Assembly: GCA_028866655.1 (NCBI GenBank)
Contig: JAGWHQ010000005.1
Location: forward strand, 1-64,000
Length of the DNA: 64,000 nt
Reading direction: 5' to 3'
Origin: Nitrososphaerota archaeon
GTDB lineage: Archaea; Thermoproteota; Nitrososphaeria; Nitrososphaerales; Nitrosopumilaceae
The translations under genes were made by a program, and so were the position numbers. Below are positions 1 through 7,802 of the stretch, piece by piece (the first letter of the stretch is position 1; each line of letters begins with the position of its first letter). The notes below the pieces were generated by a model that was given only the letters and a program-made list of their open reading frames with translations, ran no database searches and was not told the origin of the DNA.

Positions 1-241
1 GACCAATGCCTTCTCTTTCAAAGTGCTTGTTGAGTTCTGCAACCCATCTTTCTCTTGTGTCGCCACCGAGACCGTGCACTCTGAGCCAGAACGCAATTAC
101 TCCGAGAAGGAATACTGTGAACATGATGGTTGCAAATATGTAGACCATCACATCATAGAATAGCGGGTCGTAGTTTGGACCTATCTGACCTGCAAAGTTT
201 GACAGCATACCTACGAGCATAGTGAATATCGTGCTCATCAT
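1..241 (-). CDS. Membrane protein, 3' part beyond window edge
   Basis: I translated this from the minus strand; it is absent from the ORF track because it runs off base 1. The visible N-terminus starts MMSTIFTMLVGML and holds one hydrophobic stretch (residues 1-18) and a long membrane helix (about 29-54), followed by a charged segment (WVAELNKHFEREG). The ATG pair at 241-236 is the first ATG after an upstream in-frame TAA; a TTG 12 nt further up is the alternative. Two-fold codons mostly end in C (AAC, TAC, GAC, CAC, TTC), unlike most genes here, which suggests high expression. It lies 96 nt downstream of another small membrane protein on the same strand. I do not recognise the family. Given the organism, a subunit of a respiratory or ammonia monooxygenase complex is possible but unproven. 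Confidence 0.6.
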   Translation of the reverse strand, partial: MMSTIFTMLVGMLSNFAGQIGPNYDPLFYDVMVYIFATIMFTVFLLGVIAFWLRVHGLGGDTRERWVAELNKHFEREGIG

Positions 242-337
242 GATTCCAAACAATTTAGGTGCGATATATACATTTCTGTAAGAGATGAAAAATAGAGATC
301 TAATACGAGATTAATAAAATAAGAAAAAAGAGAAGAA

Positions 338-637
338 CTAAGCTCTCTTTGCTTTTTCCGCTTGCTTTGCTCTTACGACAAAGGCAATGAAGATTCCACC
401 GAATATTCCACCTGATATGATTGATGCACCGACTACACCGTTTGCATCAAGATATGGAGTACCTGAACCTGCGTGCGGATTATTTTGTACTGCCTGTACC
501 TTAGCTCTTGCCAATGCTAACTCCTGTTCGAGTCCAAGACCACCACCTGGTGTGTATTGAGCTGCTGCAAATGGAGCAAATGTAGAGGCTGCGAATAGAG
601 CCAACAGTACAGTTCCAACAATTATTGGTGTTTTCAT
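338..637 (-). CDS. Small exported or membrane-anchored protein, 99 aa
   Basis: The N-terminus is a signal peptide or first membrane helix (about residues 4-26, ending FAAAQ). A short hydrophilic segment rich in Gly, Ala and Gln follows. A C-terminal helix (about 68-88, ASIISGGIFGGIFIAFVV) ends in a basic tail (RAKQAEKAKRA). This predicts an N-out, C-in single-pass protein if the signal is cleaved, or a hairpin if not. It precedes another membrane protein on the same strand, and the two are probably co-transcribed. The start ATG at 637 is clear. I do not recognise the family. It has the size and topology of the small accessory subunits reported for archaeal ammonia monooxygenase (AmoX/Y/Z), but I cannot confirm that from sequence alone. 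Confidence 0.75.
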   Translation of the reverse strand: MKTPIIVGTVLLALFAASTFAPFAAAQYTPGGGLGLEQELALARAKVQAVQNNPHAGSGTPYLDANGVVGASIISGGIFGGIFIAFVVRAKQAEKAKRA

Positions 638-743
638 ATGAATACCTAATTGAGATTCGATTTCGTAGATATTTAACTTTTATGCAATCAACACTTGAAA
701 TGGGTCAAGTAACATTTATGTTTCCTTAAAAAACAAGCGGTTC

Positions 744-1193
744 GTGGGTCGACTCCATTCACATAGACACGGTAAATCACATTCAACAAGGCCGATCACT
801 CCTAGTACACCTACATGGGTAAAACAGAGTTCAGCCGAGATTGAGGAATTAATTGTGAAATATGCAAAAGAGGGTTTGCCTCCAAGCAAGATTGGAATAA
901 AATTACGCGATCAACATGCGATACCAATTACAAGACAAATTGTCAAAAAATCAATTACAGAGATTCTCGAACAGAAGGGAGTCAAAACAGAAATGCCTGA
1001 AGACTTGAATAACTTGGTAAACAAGGCACTTGGTCTACAGAAACATTTGAGGGAGAATAAATCTGATAAAAGAAATGTCAGATCGCTTGAACTCCTAGAG
1101 GCAAAGGTTCACAGATTATCTTCATATTACAAGAAGATTGGAAAGATACCTAAAACCTGGAAATATAAGGCAGTCATTGCTCAACTCGAGTAA
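744..1193 (+). CDS. rps15: 30S ribosomal protein S15 (uS15)
   Basis: The 149-residue product matches archaeal/eukaryotic S15. It has the N-terminal archaeal extension with a basic His-rich start (GRLHSHRHGKSHSTRP), then the WVKQSSAEIEELI segment, and the core helical region with LLEAKVHRLSSYYKKIGKIP near the C-terminus. It binds 16S rRNA in the central domain of the small subunit. The start is GTG at 744. The stop overlaps the start of the downstream DHH nuclease gene (TAATG), so the two are translationally coupled and lead an information-processing operon. Confidence 0.95.
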   Translation: MGRLHSHRHGKSHSTRPITPSTPTWVKQSSAEIEELIVKYAKEGLPPSKIGIKLRDQHAIPITRQIVKKSITEILEQKGVKTEMPEDLNNLVNKALGLQKHLRENKSDKRNVRSLELLEAKVHRLSSYYKKIGKIPKTWKYKAVIAQLE

Positions 1194-2611
1194 TGGCAAA
1201 GTTAGATCAAGCATTATCTTATTTTCATGACAGAGTTTCTGATTGTATCAAAACAGGTAAGAATATTTCAGTAATCACTCATCTTGACTGTGACGGAATA
1301 ACTTCTGGTAGCATTGTTACAAAATCTTTGATCAGGTCAGGTGCAAAATGTACCGTACGTACTGTAAATGAGTTCAGCAAAAATATTATTGAAAAAATGA
1401 AAAGTGATTCAAGACAGTTTCACATAATCACAGATCTTGGAGGAGGATTTGCAAAGGATATTGACGAAGCATTAGGAGAAGACTGGATAGTAGTTGATCA
1501 TCATCAAATACCAAATGAAGAATTTGACAATCAAAAAGTCATCAATGCTTGGAAATATGATGTAGATGGAGGAAAGGACGTTTCTGCAGGAGGTATGGCA
1601 TACCTTGTTTCAAAGGCACTCCACAAGGAAAACACAGATTTGGCATGGATTGCAGTTGTTGCAGCATTAGGGGATAGACAAGATCAAGGCGAAAAGAAAT
1701 CATTTACAGGATTAAATTTAGAAATTGCATCTACTGCAAAGAAGAATAATCAAGTAGAAATCGATTTAGATATTTTACTTGTTGGTAGAGAAACAAGACC
1801 ATTACCAGATGCACTTGCATTTACCTCACAACCTTTCATTGAGGGACTAACTTGGAATCGCGATGCATGTCTTTCACTTTTAAATTCCTCAGGAATAAAA
1901 TTAAAGGACGGTAGTAGGTGGCGGGTTCCTGCTGAACTAACAGAAGATGAAAAACGTGCACTTCTTCAAACTATATCAAAGTACATTTCAACTAAAAATG
2001 CAAGTGACATACTCGATGAGCTTGTAGGGTACACATACACATTATCTGGCGAAGACAAGAGAAGTTTCCTTCGTGATGCAAGAGAGTTTTCAACTATGCT
2101 AAACTCTTGTGGTAGAATTCGCAAGGCAGGAGTTGGGATAGCAATTTGCATGGGTGACAGAACCAAGATGCTACAAGAGGGCGAAAATATTTTGGTAGAA
2201 TACAGGACATTTTTGAGGACATACATGAACACACTTTCTAGCGAAAGATGGAGAATAACCGATAATGGTCATTACTTGATGGTAAATGGAGAAGGTCTAG
2301 TACCTGAAAATATGACGGGTGCCGTATCATCACTTCTTGGAGGATCACAGAAGAATACAGGAAAGATAATCATACTCAGAACAAACGGTGAAGAGGGAAC
2401 AATAAAGTTCTCTTCACGCAAATCCACAGGTTGTAAATCTGAAGTAAATTTGGGATTATTAATGCGAGAATGTGCTGCAAGAGTATCAGGTGTAGGAGGA
2501 GGTCATGCAGCAGCTGCAGGTGCAAGAATTACAAAAGACAAATTGGATGAATTTCTGGATTACTTGGAAAAAAATGTCTCTAGAATGCAAAGTTCAAGTG
2601 TTTCTGAATAA
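1193..2611 (+). CDS. DHH-family single-strand nuclease (archaeal RecJ / GAN-like)
   Basis: The 472-residue protein has DHH phosphoesterase motifs in order: THLDCDGITSG (motif I, about residue 29), TDLGGG (motif II), VVDHHQIP (the DHH motif, about 101), and ALGDRQDQ (motif IV). The C-terminus carries the DHHA1 substrate-binding signature GVGGGHAAAAGARI. Archaeal homologues (RecJ-like / GINS-associated nuclease) are Cdc45 relatives that act on single-stranded DNA or RNA and bind GINS. GINS, MCM and RFC genes occur elsewhere in this window. It overlaps S15 by one base and the next gene, Pcc1, by 38 bases. Exact activity (5'-3' or 3'-5', DNA or RNA) cannot be read from the sequence. Confidence 0.88.
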   Translation: MAKLDQALSYFHDRVSDCIKTGKNISVITHLDCDGITSGSIVTKSLIRSGAKCTVRTVNEFSKNIIEKMKSDSRQFHIITDLGGGFAKDIDEALGEDWIVVDHHQIPNEEFDNQKVINAWKYDVDGGKDVSAGGMAYLVSKALHKENTDLAWIAVVAALGDRQDQGEKKSFTGLNLEIASTAKKNNQVEIDLDILLVGRETRPLPDALAFTSQPFIEGLTWNRDACLSLLNSSGIKLKDGSRWRVPAELTEDEKRALLQTISKYISTKNASDILDELVGYTYTLSGEDKRSFLRDAREFSTMLNSCGRIRKAGVGIAICMGDRTKMLQEGENILVEYRTFLRTYMNTLSSERWRITDNGHYLMVNGEGLVPENMTGAVSSLLGGSQKNTGKIIILRTNGEEGTIKFSSRKSTGCKSEVNLGLLMRECAARVSGVGGGHAAAAGARITKDKLDEFLDYLEKNVSRMQSSSVSE

Positions 2612-2816
2612 TCTTTCAGAAAAAAAGGCAGAATCCATAAGAAAATCTTTGGAGCCTGACAATGTAGATTTTCCAGAGAATCTTTCTTTTAGAATTGAAA
2701 AAGATAAGACAATACTGATTTTTACATTCGAGGGTAAAGGAAATATACGAACATTGATTTCTACTATTGATGAAGTTCTTGAACAGACTCAAGTTATACT
2801 CAAAGTGACTAGTTGA
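2574..2816 (+). CDS. pcc1: KEOPS complex subunit Pcc1
   Basis: The ORF track begins at 2505, but the Pcc1-like protein begins at the internal ATG at 2574 (MSLECKVQVFLNN). From there it is 80 residues, a normal size for Pcc1. Typical features are the SIRKSLEPDN segment and a beta-alpha-beta-beta-alpha layout (FRIEKDKTILIFTFEG, then NIRTLISTIDEVLEQT). Pcc1 is the dimerisation subunit of KEOPS, which makes t6A37 on ANN-decoding tRNAs together with Kae1, Bud32 and Cgi121; none of those partners is in this window. The gene overlaps the DHH nuclease by 38 bases and touches serS (TGATG), so it is translationally coupled on both sides. Confidence 0.8.
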   Translation: MSLECKVQVFLNNLSEKKAESIRKSLEPDNVDFPENLSFRIEKDKTILIFTFEGKGNIRTLISTIDEVLEQTQVILKVTS

Positions 2817-4078
2817 TGCTTGACCCAAAACTTCTTCGAGACAGTCCAGACAAGATCAAAAACATGTTAGAAGCCAGGGCTATCAGATTTCCTCTTGATG
2901 AATTAATTGCGCTAGATAAGGACAGAAGAGAATTAATTATAAAAACTGACGAGTTTCGAAAAAAAAGAAATGAAGTATCATTAGAAATTGCAAGAAAAAA
3001 GAAAGCAAGGGAGGATGCATCAGGTCTTATAGATCAAATGCAGACAGTTTCAGACAGTCTTAAGAAATTAGAAGAGGATCAGATAACAGTAGAAGAAAAA
3101 TTCACAAAACTTTCACTAACGCTACCCAACATGATACACGAATCAGTCCCTATTGGAAAAGATGAGACTGCAAATAAAGAAATAAAAAAATGGGGCAGCA
3201 TACCTGTTTTTGATTTTGAGGTAAAGGACCACATAGATTTGACACAGAATCTAGATCTTGTAGATTTAGAGAGAGCTGCCAAGGTTTCAGGAGCAAGATT
3301 TTACTATCTCAAAAATCAACTTGTCAGATTAAACCAAGCGTTATTACAATTTGCACTTGATTTTTTGTCCGAGAAAAGCTACACCCCAATACAAACGCCA
3401 TTTTTGATAAACAGAGGAGCCATGGAAGGCGCCATAATTGCCCAGGATTTCGAGGAGGTAATTTACAAGATAGAGGACGAAGACCTCTACCTCATAGGAA
3501 CAAGCGAACATGCGGTGGCATCAATGCATTCAGACGAGATAATCGACGGTAAAAAATTACCCCTGCGATATGCAGGAATTAGTACATGTTTTAGAAAAGA
3601 AGCAGGAGCCCATGGCAGAGACCAGAAGGGAATATTTCGTGTACATCAATTTGAAAAAGTAGAACAGTTTGTATTTACAAGACCTGAAGATTCATGGCGC
3701 GAACATGAGAGAATGCTTGCAATTACAGAAGAATTTTATCAAAAAATAGAGATACCATATAGAATAATGCTATTATCAAGTGGAGATTTGGGCAAGGTTT
3801 CTGCCAAGACCTACGATCTAGAAGCATGGATGGTAGGACAGAAAAACTACAGAGAGATAGTATCCTGTTCCAATTGTCTTGATTTTCAAGCAAGAAGGCT
3901 GAAAATAAGATTTAGAGACAAAACAAATGAGCAACCACAATATCTACATTCTTTGAACAGTACTCTAGTAGCAACCACACGAACAATGGTTGCAATAATA
4001 GAAAATTTCCAGACTAAAGATGGACATATTGCAGTTCCAAAGGCATTGCAAAAATATGTAGGCTCTAGCCTCATCTAA
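2816..4078 (+). CDS. serS: Seryl-tRNA synthetase (class II)
   Basis: The start is the ATG at 2816, giving MLDPKLLRDSPDKI; the track's TTG three bases upstream lies inside the pcc1 stop region. The N-terminal part (about 25-110) is the long antiparallel coiled coil that grips the tRNA-Ser long variable arm. The class II catalytic core follows: motif 2 with FRKEAGAHGRDQKGIFRVHQF and motif 3 near the C-terminus (NSTLVATTRTMVAIIENFQ). This is the common bacterial/eukaryotic-type SerRS rather than the rare methanogen type. The cognate tRNA-Ser(UGA) is encoded at 61.3 kb. Confidence 0.96.
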   Translation: MLDPKLLRDSPDKIKNMLEARAIRFPLDELIALDKDRRELIIKTDEFRKKRNEVSLEIARKKKAREDASGLIDQMQTVSDSLKKLEEDQITVEEKFTKLSLTLPNMIHESVPIGKDETANKEIKKWGSIPVFDFEVKDHIDLTQNLDLVDLERAAKVSGARFYYLKNQLVRLNQALLQFALDFLSEKSYTPIQTPFLINRGAMEGAIIAQDFEEVIYKIEDEDLYLIGTSEHAVASMHSDEIIDGKKLPLRYAGISTCFRKEAGAHGRDQKGIFRVHQFEKVEQFVFTRPEDSWREHERMLAITEEFYQKIEIPYRIMLLSSGDLGKVSAKTYDLEAWMVGQKNYREIVSCSNCLDFQARRLKIRFRDKTNEQPQYLHSLNSTLVATTRTMVAIIENFQTKDGHIAVPKALQKYVGSSLI

Positions 4079-4121
4079 AATGTCGTACAACTTATATTTT
4101 GGCCTCAGAAGTTCATCATAG

Positions 4122-4736
4122 TTGGCACGTCAAAAGACTGCAAGAGTAAAAGACAAGTGGAGAGAAAAAAAGTGGGTTACAGTACTGCTTCCTGCATCAT
4201 TTGACAAAAAACCAATTGCTTACATTCCAGTTACTGATGATGATAGTGCAATAGGCAGAGTAATCGAGGTCACATTACACGACATACTAAAAGGAGATCC
4301 TTCCCAGCACCAATTCAAATTGTATTTCCAGGTTCACAAAATAGACGGAGAAACTGCAACTACCATTTTCAAGAGATTTGAATATGCAAAGGAGTTTCTA
4401 AGAAGTCTTGTGAGACGAGGCTCATCATTGATTAGTTTTATCGCAGATGTCAAGACCAAAGATGGATACATCTTCAGAATAAAGATAGTTGCATTAACAC
4501 AGAAAAAGTTGAACACTTCACGAAAACATGCAATCAGATTAGTTGCTCAAGAGATAATGTCAAAAACCATTCCAGAGATGACAATAGATCAATTCATCCA
4601 GGCTACAGTATTTGGAAAAATAAACTCAGATATCATGGCTGCTGTCAAGAAAATAGTTCATGTGAGACACGTTGGAATTGAAAAGGCAAAGCTCATAAGA
4701 ACTGCAGAGGGCGAAATTGCTCTATTGCAAGCCTAA
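4122..4736 (+). CDS. rps3ae: 30S ribosomal protein S3Ae (eS1)
   Basis: The 204-residue product matches archaeal/eukaryotic S3Ae. It has a basic N-terminus (ARQKTARVKDKWREKKWV), a central beta-rich RNA-binding part, and a C-terminal helical segment with KKIVHVRHVGIEKAKLIRT. It is a small-subunit protein near the mRNA exit region. The start codon is TTG at 4122, with a TATA-like element (cttatatttt) about 30 nt upstream, which fits a leaderless transcript separate from serS. Confidence 0.93.
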   Translation: MARQKTARVKDKWREKKWVTVLLPASFDKKPIAYIPVTDDDSAIGRVIEVTLHDILKGDPSQHQFKLYFQVHKIDGETATTIFKRFEYAKEFLRSLVRRGSSLISFIADVKTKDGYIFRIKIVALTQKKLNTSRKHAIRLVAQEIMSKTIPEMTIDQFIQATVFGKINSDIMAAVKKIVHVRHVGIEKAKLIRTAEGEIALLQA

Positions 4737-4772
4737 TAGATATAATCCATCTTACTACACATATCATACAAC

Positions 4773-5195
4773 ATGGCACACCAGTTAGAAGTAACGATGG
4801 AGGTAATCTTACACGCTACAGAAGACAGTAAGAAAATCTTTGATCCGGTCTTTGAGCTATTTCAGATAAATGAAGATGAATTCATCATAGAAAGAACTCT
4901 TGGTCACTATGGAAATACAATATTACTTGCCAAAACAACACTAACAAAAAAATGTGCAGAGGAATTTATCAAAAAGATAGCATCCAAGATTCCAAAGACC
5001 CAGATGAAGGAGTTAATAGAAAATATAGACATGTATTTTGAAGACACTTCATTTTTTTTGAGAATAGGCAAAAATGAGATTGTACGAAAAGAAATCAGCC
5101 TACAGCAAAATAATGCAATAAAAATCAAGATAAAAATGCCAGTCTACAAAAAAGACCAAATTGCAAAAAAATACATAGAATTACTTACAGTTTGA
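4773..5195 (+). CDS. Archaeal exosome-type RNA-binding protein (COG1325 / DUF54-like)
   Basis: The 140-residue protein resembles the archaeal COG1325 family, small RNA-binding proteins annotated as exosome-associated. Visible features are the N-terminal beta-strand pair (LEVTMEVILHATEDSKKIFD), the HYGNTILLAKTTL segment, a central helix (CAEEFIKKIASKIP) and a lysine-rich C-terminal strand. The position downstream of S3Ae fits a role in RNA metabolism. A TATA-like element (agatataatcc) sits about 30 nt before the ATG. Family assignment is by overall pattern and is moderately sure. Confidence 0.65.
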   Translation: MAHQLEVTMEVILHATEDSKKIFDPVFELFQINEDEFIIERTLGHYGNTILLAKTTLTKKCAEEFIKKIASKIPKTQMKELIENIDMYFEDTSFFLRIGKNEIVRKEISLQQNNAIKIKIKMPVYKKDQIAKKYIELLTV

Positions 5196-5220
5196 ATAAA
5201 ATCTGCAAAGCCAAAGCATG

Positions 5221-5236
5221 ATTTAATAATATTTAT
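5221..5236 (+). promoter_or_regulatory. TATA-like promoter for the candidate RNA at 5250
   Basis: An A/T block (atttaataatattta) lies about 20-25 nt before a G+C-rich stretch that begins GGGG at about 5250. No start codon is close by, so the transcript is probably non-coding. Confidence 0.4.
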
Positions 5237-5249
5237 CAGCCTAAGAGAA

Positions 5250-5330
5250 AGGGGATGAGGTAATATTTTTGCCGCTCCAGTCTGAGCATCTGCTGTGAGG
5301 AAGCCGCGACGAACCGACCCACAAACCTTT
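5250..5330 (+). ncRNA. Candidate small structured RNA, C/D box-like with degenerate boxes
   Basis: This G+C-rich island sits in an A+T-rich intergenic gap of 187 nt. It starts GGGGATGAGG and ends near ACCGACCC, so GGG and CCC can form a terminal stem directly outside a C-like box (GATGAGG) and a D-like box (CCGA). Internal CTGA and TGTGAGGA are candidate D' and C' boxes. A TATA-like element lies upstream and T-runs follow after 5327. The boxes are weaker than consensus and the first guide space is long (about 21 nt). It could instead be another structured RNA class. The minus-strand ORF across it (5144-5344) looks spurious. Confidence 0.35.
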
Positions 5331-5382
5331 TGATCTATTTTCATACGGTTCTTTTAAATAGAGTGGATCCTGTTTTTTCGCT

Positions 5383-6834
5383 GTGAAAACAGATTATGAT
5401 ATCATAGTAGCTGGAGGAGGGCTTGCAGGAATGATTGCTGCCCAATCAGCCGCGTATTACTCTAAACAGAGATTATCAATTCTAATAATAGACAGAAATC
5501 CAGAACTCACCATAGGAAAGAAGACAATCAATGGATGGGTTTGTGGAGATGCGGTTGGAAAGAACACTGTAGATTACATGACTGAGAGGATCAAAATTGC
5601 ATGGGGCAATCCTGAGATCGAACATCCAGTAAAAGGTGTAATGGCATTTTCCCCCGATAGAGAAACATCAATTCCCTTTGATGGTGATGGATACATGCTC
5701 AATAGACAACAGCTTCCTCAACGTCAGCTTCGCGATGCAAAAAAGGCAGGAATTAACATCCAATATTCTGTAGCACTAAGAGGTTTGCTGTATGATAATG
5801 GAACTGTTGTTGGTGTAGAAGGAACAAATCTAATTACAAATGAGCCATTCAAAAAAACTGCAAAGATAGTGGTTGACGCCACAGGAGTTACTTCGATGTT
5901 AAGAAATGGTTTGACCATAAGTTCAAAGATTGAACGAAAGATAGACCGTGATGATTTAGAATCTACTGGAAGACACATCATGAAATTTGAACAAGGCATA
6001 GAAGATAAGAAAGATTTTGATCCTGACTATTGCATCATCCATCTTGATCAAGACATCGCTCCTGGAGGATACGGATGGGTCTTTCCAAAAGGAAAGAACA
6101 AGGTCAACATAGGATTAGGCGTACAACAAAAAGAATTGATAAAAAGAAATCACAGACTTGGCACACATGATGATGTTACAAAACTGATCAATGATTATGT
6201 AAAGATAAACAAAGCAATCAAGAATCCAAAGCTATCAGACGATGCAATGGATTCTAATAATGTGACAGGCAACTGGCAAGTTTCTGTTAGAAGACAAAAT
6301 GATTGTCTAGTTGCAAATGGATACATGCTTGTTGGAGATTCAGCATGGATGCCAAAACCACTTGATGCTGGAGGAATTGGTCCTGCAATAGTTGCAGCTA
6401 CCATACTAGGTAAAAATGCAGTAAATGCAATTGAGGCAAACGATGTTAGTGAAACAGGTCTTTGGCAATATAATATTGATTTCATAAATGATTATGGATA
6501 CAAAACAGCAGGTCTAGAAGTTTTCAGACGACTACTTCAAACACTTACAAATGATCAGATAAACTATGGAATGAAACACTTTTTGTCAAAACTAGATGTA
6601 GAAGCAATCAGTAAGGGAGAGCATCCAGACTTTGGAACAGTTGGAAAACTAGGCATGTTGATAAGAGGAGCTCTTAACAAAAAGTTGGCAGATTCATTAA
6701 GATTCACTGCACAACAGAACAAAACACTAACAGACCATTATTACAACTACCCCAAAAAGCCAGAGGGTTTTGAAGACTGGCAGAAAACCTTGCATCATAT
6801 TCTAGATGAATCATTTGCAAAGATAGAAGTCTAG
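5383..6834 (+). CDS. Geranylgeranyl reductase family FAD protein
   Basis: The 483-residue protein starts with a Rossmann FAD-binding motif (VAGGGLAGMIAAQSA). It has the family's second conserved block around GGYGWVFPKGKNKVNIGLGV and a third FAD-contacting block, GYMLVGDSAWMPKPLDAGGIGPA. In archaea this family saturates the geranylgeranyl chains of membrane lipids; other members act on prenyl quinones. It starts at GTG 5383 with a TATA-like element (cttttaaatag) about 25 nt upstream. A GGPP synthase at 21.4 kb provides the related biosynthetic step. The exact substrate is not readable from sequence. Confidence 0.88.
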   Translation: MKTDYDIIVAGGGLAGMIAAQSAAYYSKQRLSILIIDRNPELTIGKKTINGWVCGDAVGKNTVDYMTERIKIAWGNPEIEHPVKGVMAFSPDRETSIPFDGDGYMLNRQQLPQRQLRDAKKAGINIQYSVALRGLLYDNGTVVGVEGTNLITNEPFKKTAKIVVDATGVTSMLRNGLTISSKIERKIDRDDLESTGRHIMKFEQGIEDKKDFDPDYCIIHLDQDIAPGGYGWVFPKGKNKVNIGLGVQQKELIKRNHRLGTHDDVTKLINDYVKINKAIKNPKLSDDAMDSNNVTGNWQVSVRRQNDCLVANGYMLVGDSAWMPKPLDAGGIGPAIVAATILGKNAVNAIEANDVSETGLWQYNIDFINDYGYKTAGLEVFRRLLQTLTNDQINYGMKHFLSKLDVEAISKGEHPDFGTVGKLGMLIRGALNKKLADSLRFTAQQNKTLTDHYYNYPKKPEGFEDWQKTLHHILDESFAKIEV

Positions 6835-7001
6835 ATTTAGAAAACTTTCAGGCATTAAAACCACTTACAAAACAATAGGTAGGACAAGACAGGCACAGTA
6901 CAAGATTATTCATTAATAGAATGCCTTTCAAACATTAATTCTCCTATCCCAATACCAGAATAGAAGACATTTTTAAATTGAGGATAAGACTTGAAGCAAT
7001 T

Positions 7002-7802
7002 GTGCTTGCAGAATCATCATTATACATTGACTGGAATAATTCTTTTGAAGTTTTAGACAAGGCATATGCAGCTAATCTGTTTGTACTCATAATAGGACCA
7101 AAAGGAACTGGTAAGACAACACTGGTGAGACAATTTGCGGCAAAGCGAGGAATTAATCTTGAATCAATTAATTTCAGTTTGAGAACCCGTGAAAGTCATC
7201 TAGTAGGTGCAAAGACATTAGAGAATGGAGCAATTGGATTTGAACAAGGAATTCTAGTCAAGTCCATGAAAGAGGGCAATATGCTATATCTTGATGAAAT
7301 AAATTCTGCTGAAGCAGACGTGCTTCTTCGTCTTGATGAAGCATTAGATGATAGAAGACAACTAGTCCTAAAAGAATCAAGTGGAGAATTGATCAATGCT
7401 GCAAAAGGATGGTTTGTGGTTGCTACAATCAACCCATTATCTCATGTAGGTACAAAAGAGCTTCCACCTCAATTGCTGAGTAGATTTCCAATAAGACTTA
7501 GACTAGATTATCCACCAGAGGAAATTGAATTCCAGATAGTCAAACAGTATTCTTCAGGATCTCATGAAAAAGACATCATGCAAGGAATAAAGTTGGCAAA
7601 TATTTTACGACAGGCAGCCGCAGTTGAAGAGTTATACTATTCTCCAAGTTTGCGTGAAACAATAGCATTTGCAAAGATACTTGATTCAGGTATGAAAACA
7701 AGACAAGCTGCAGAGGTAGTGTTTGCCAATGTATACTTGCAATGGGGCAATGTAGAATTTCAAAAAGTAAACGACATCATAACATCAATGTTTGGTAGTT
7801 AA
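7002..7802 (+). CDS. MoxR-type AAA+ ATPase
   Basis: The protein has a Walker A motif (GPKGTGKTT), a Walker B-like motif (MLYLDEIN), and the sensor region VVATINP with LPPQLLSRFP. This pattern is typical of the MoxR/NorQ/CbbQ group that remodels or activates metal enzymes with a VWA partner. The VWA partner is the next gene, which overlaps by one base (TTAATG). The track starts at TTG 6978, but that codon lies inside a TATA-like element (tttttaaat). The in-frame GTG at 7002 is about 28 nt downstream of it and is my preferred leaderless start. The target enzyme is unknown. Confidence 0.82.
   Translation: MLAESSLYIDWNNSFEVLDKAYAANLFVLIIGPKGTGKTTLVRQFAAKRGINLESINFSLRTRESHLVGAKTLENGAIGFEQGILVKSMKEGNMLYLDEINSAEADVLLRLDEALDDRRQLVLKESSGELINAAKGWFVVATINPLSHVGTKELPPQLLSRFPIRLRLDYPPEEIEFQIVKQYSSGSHEKDIMQGIKLANILRQAAAVEELYYSPSLRETIAFAKILDSGMKTRQAAEVVFANVYLQWGNVEFQKVNDIITSMFGS

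Noticed and set aside
5144-5344. Minus-strand ORF of 66 aa
   Set aside because: It crosses the end of the exosome-type gene and the candidate RNA; no conserved features.
6851-6945. Inverted repeat AGGCATT ... AATGCCT in the gap before the MoxR gene
   Set aside because: The arms are short and far apart (about 85 nt), with no box motifs; chance is likely.
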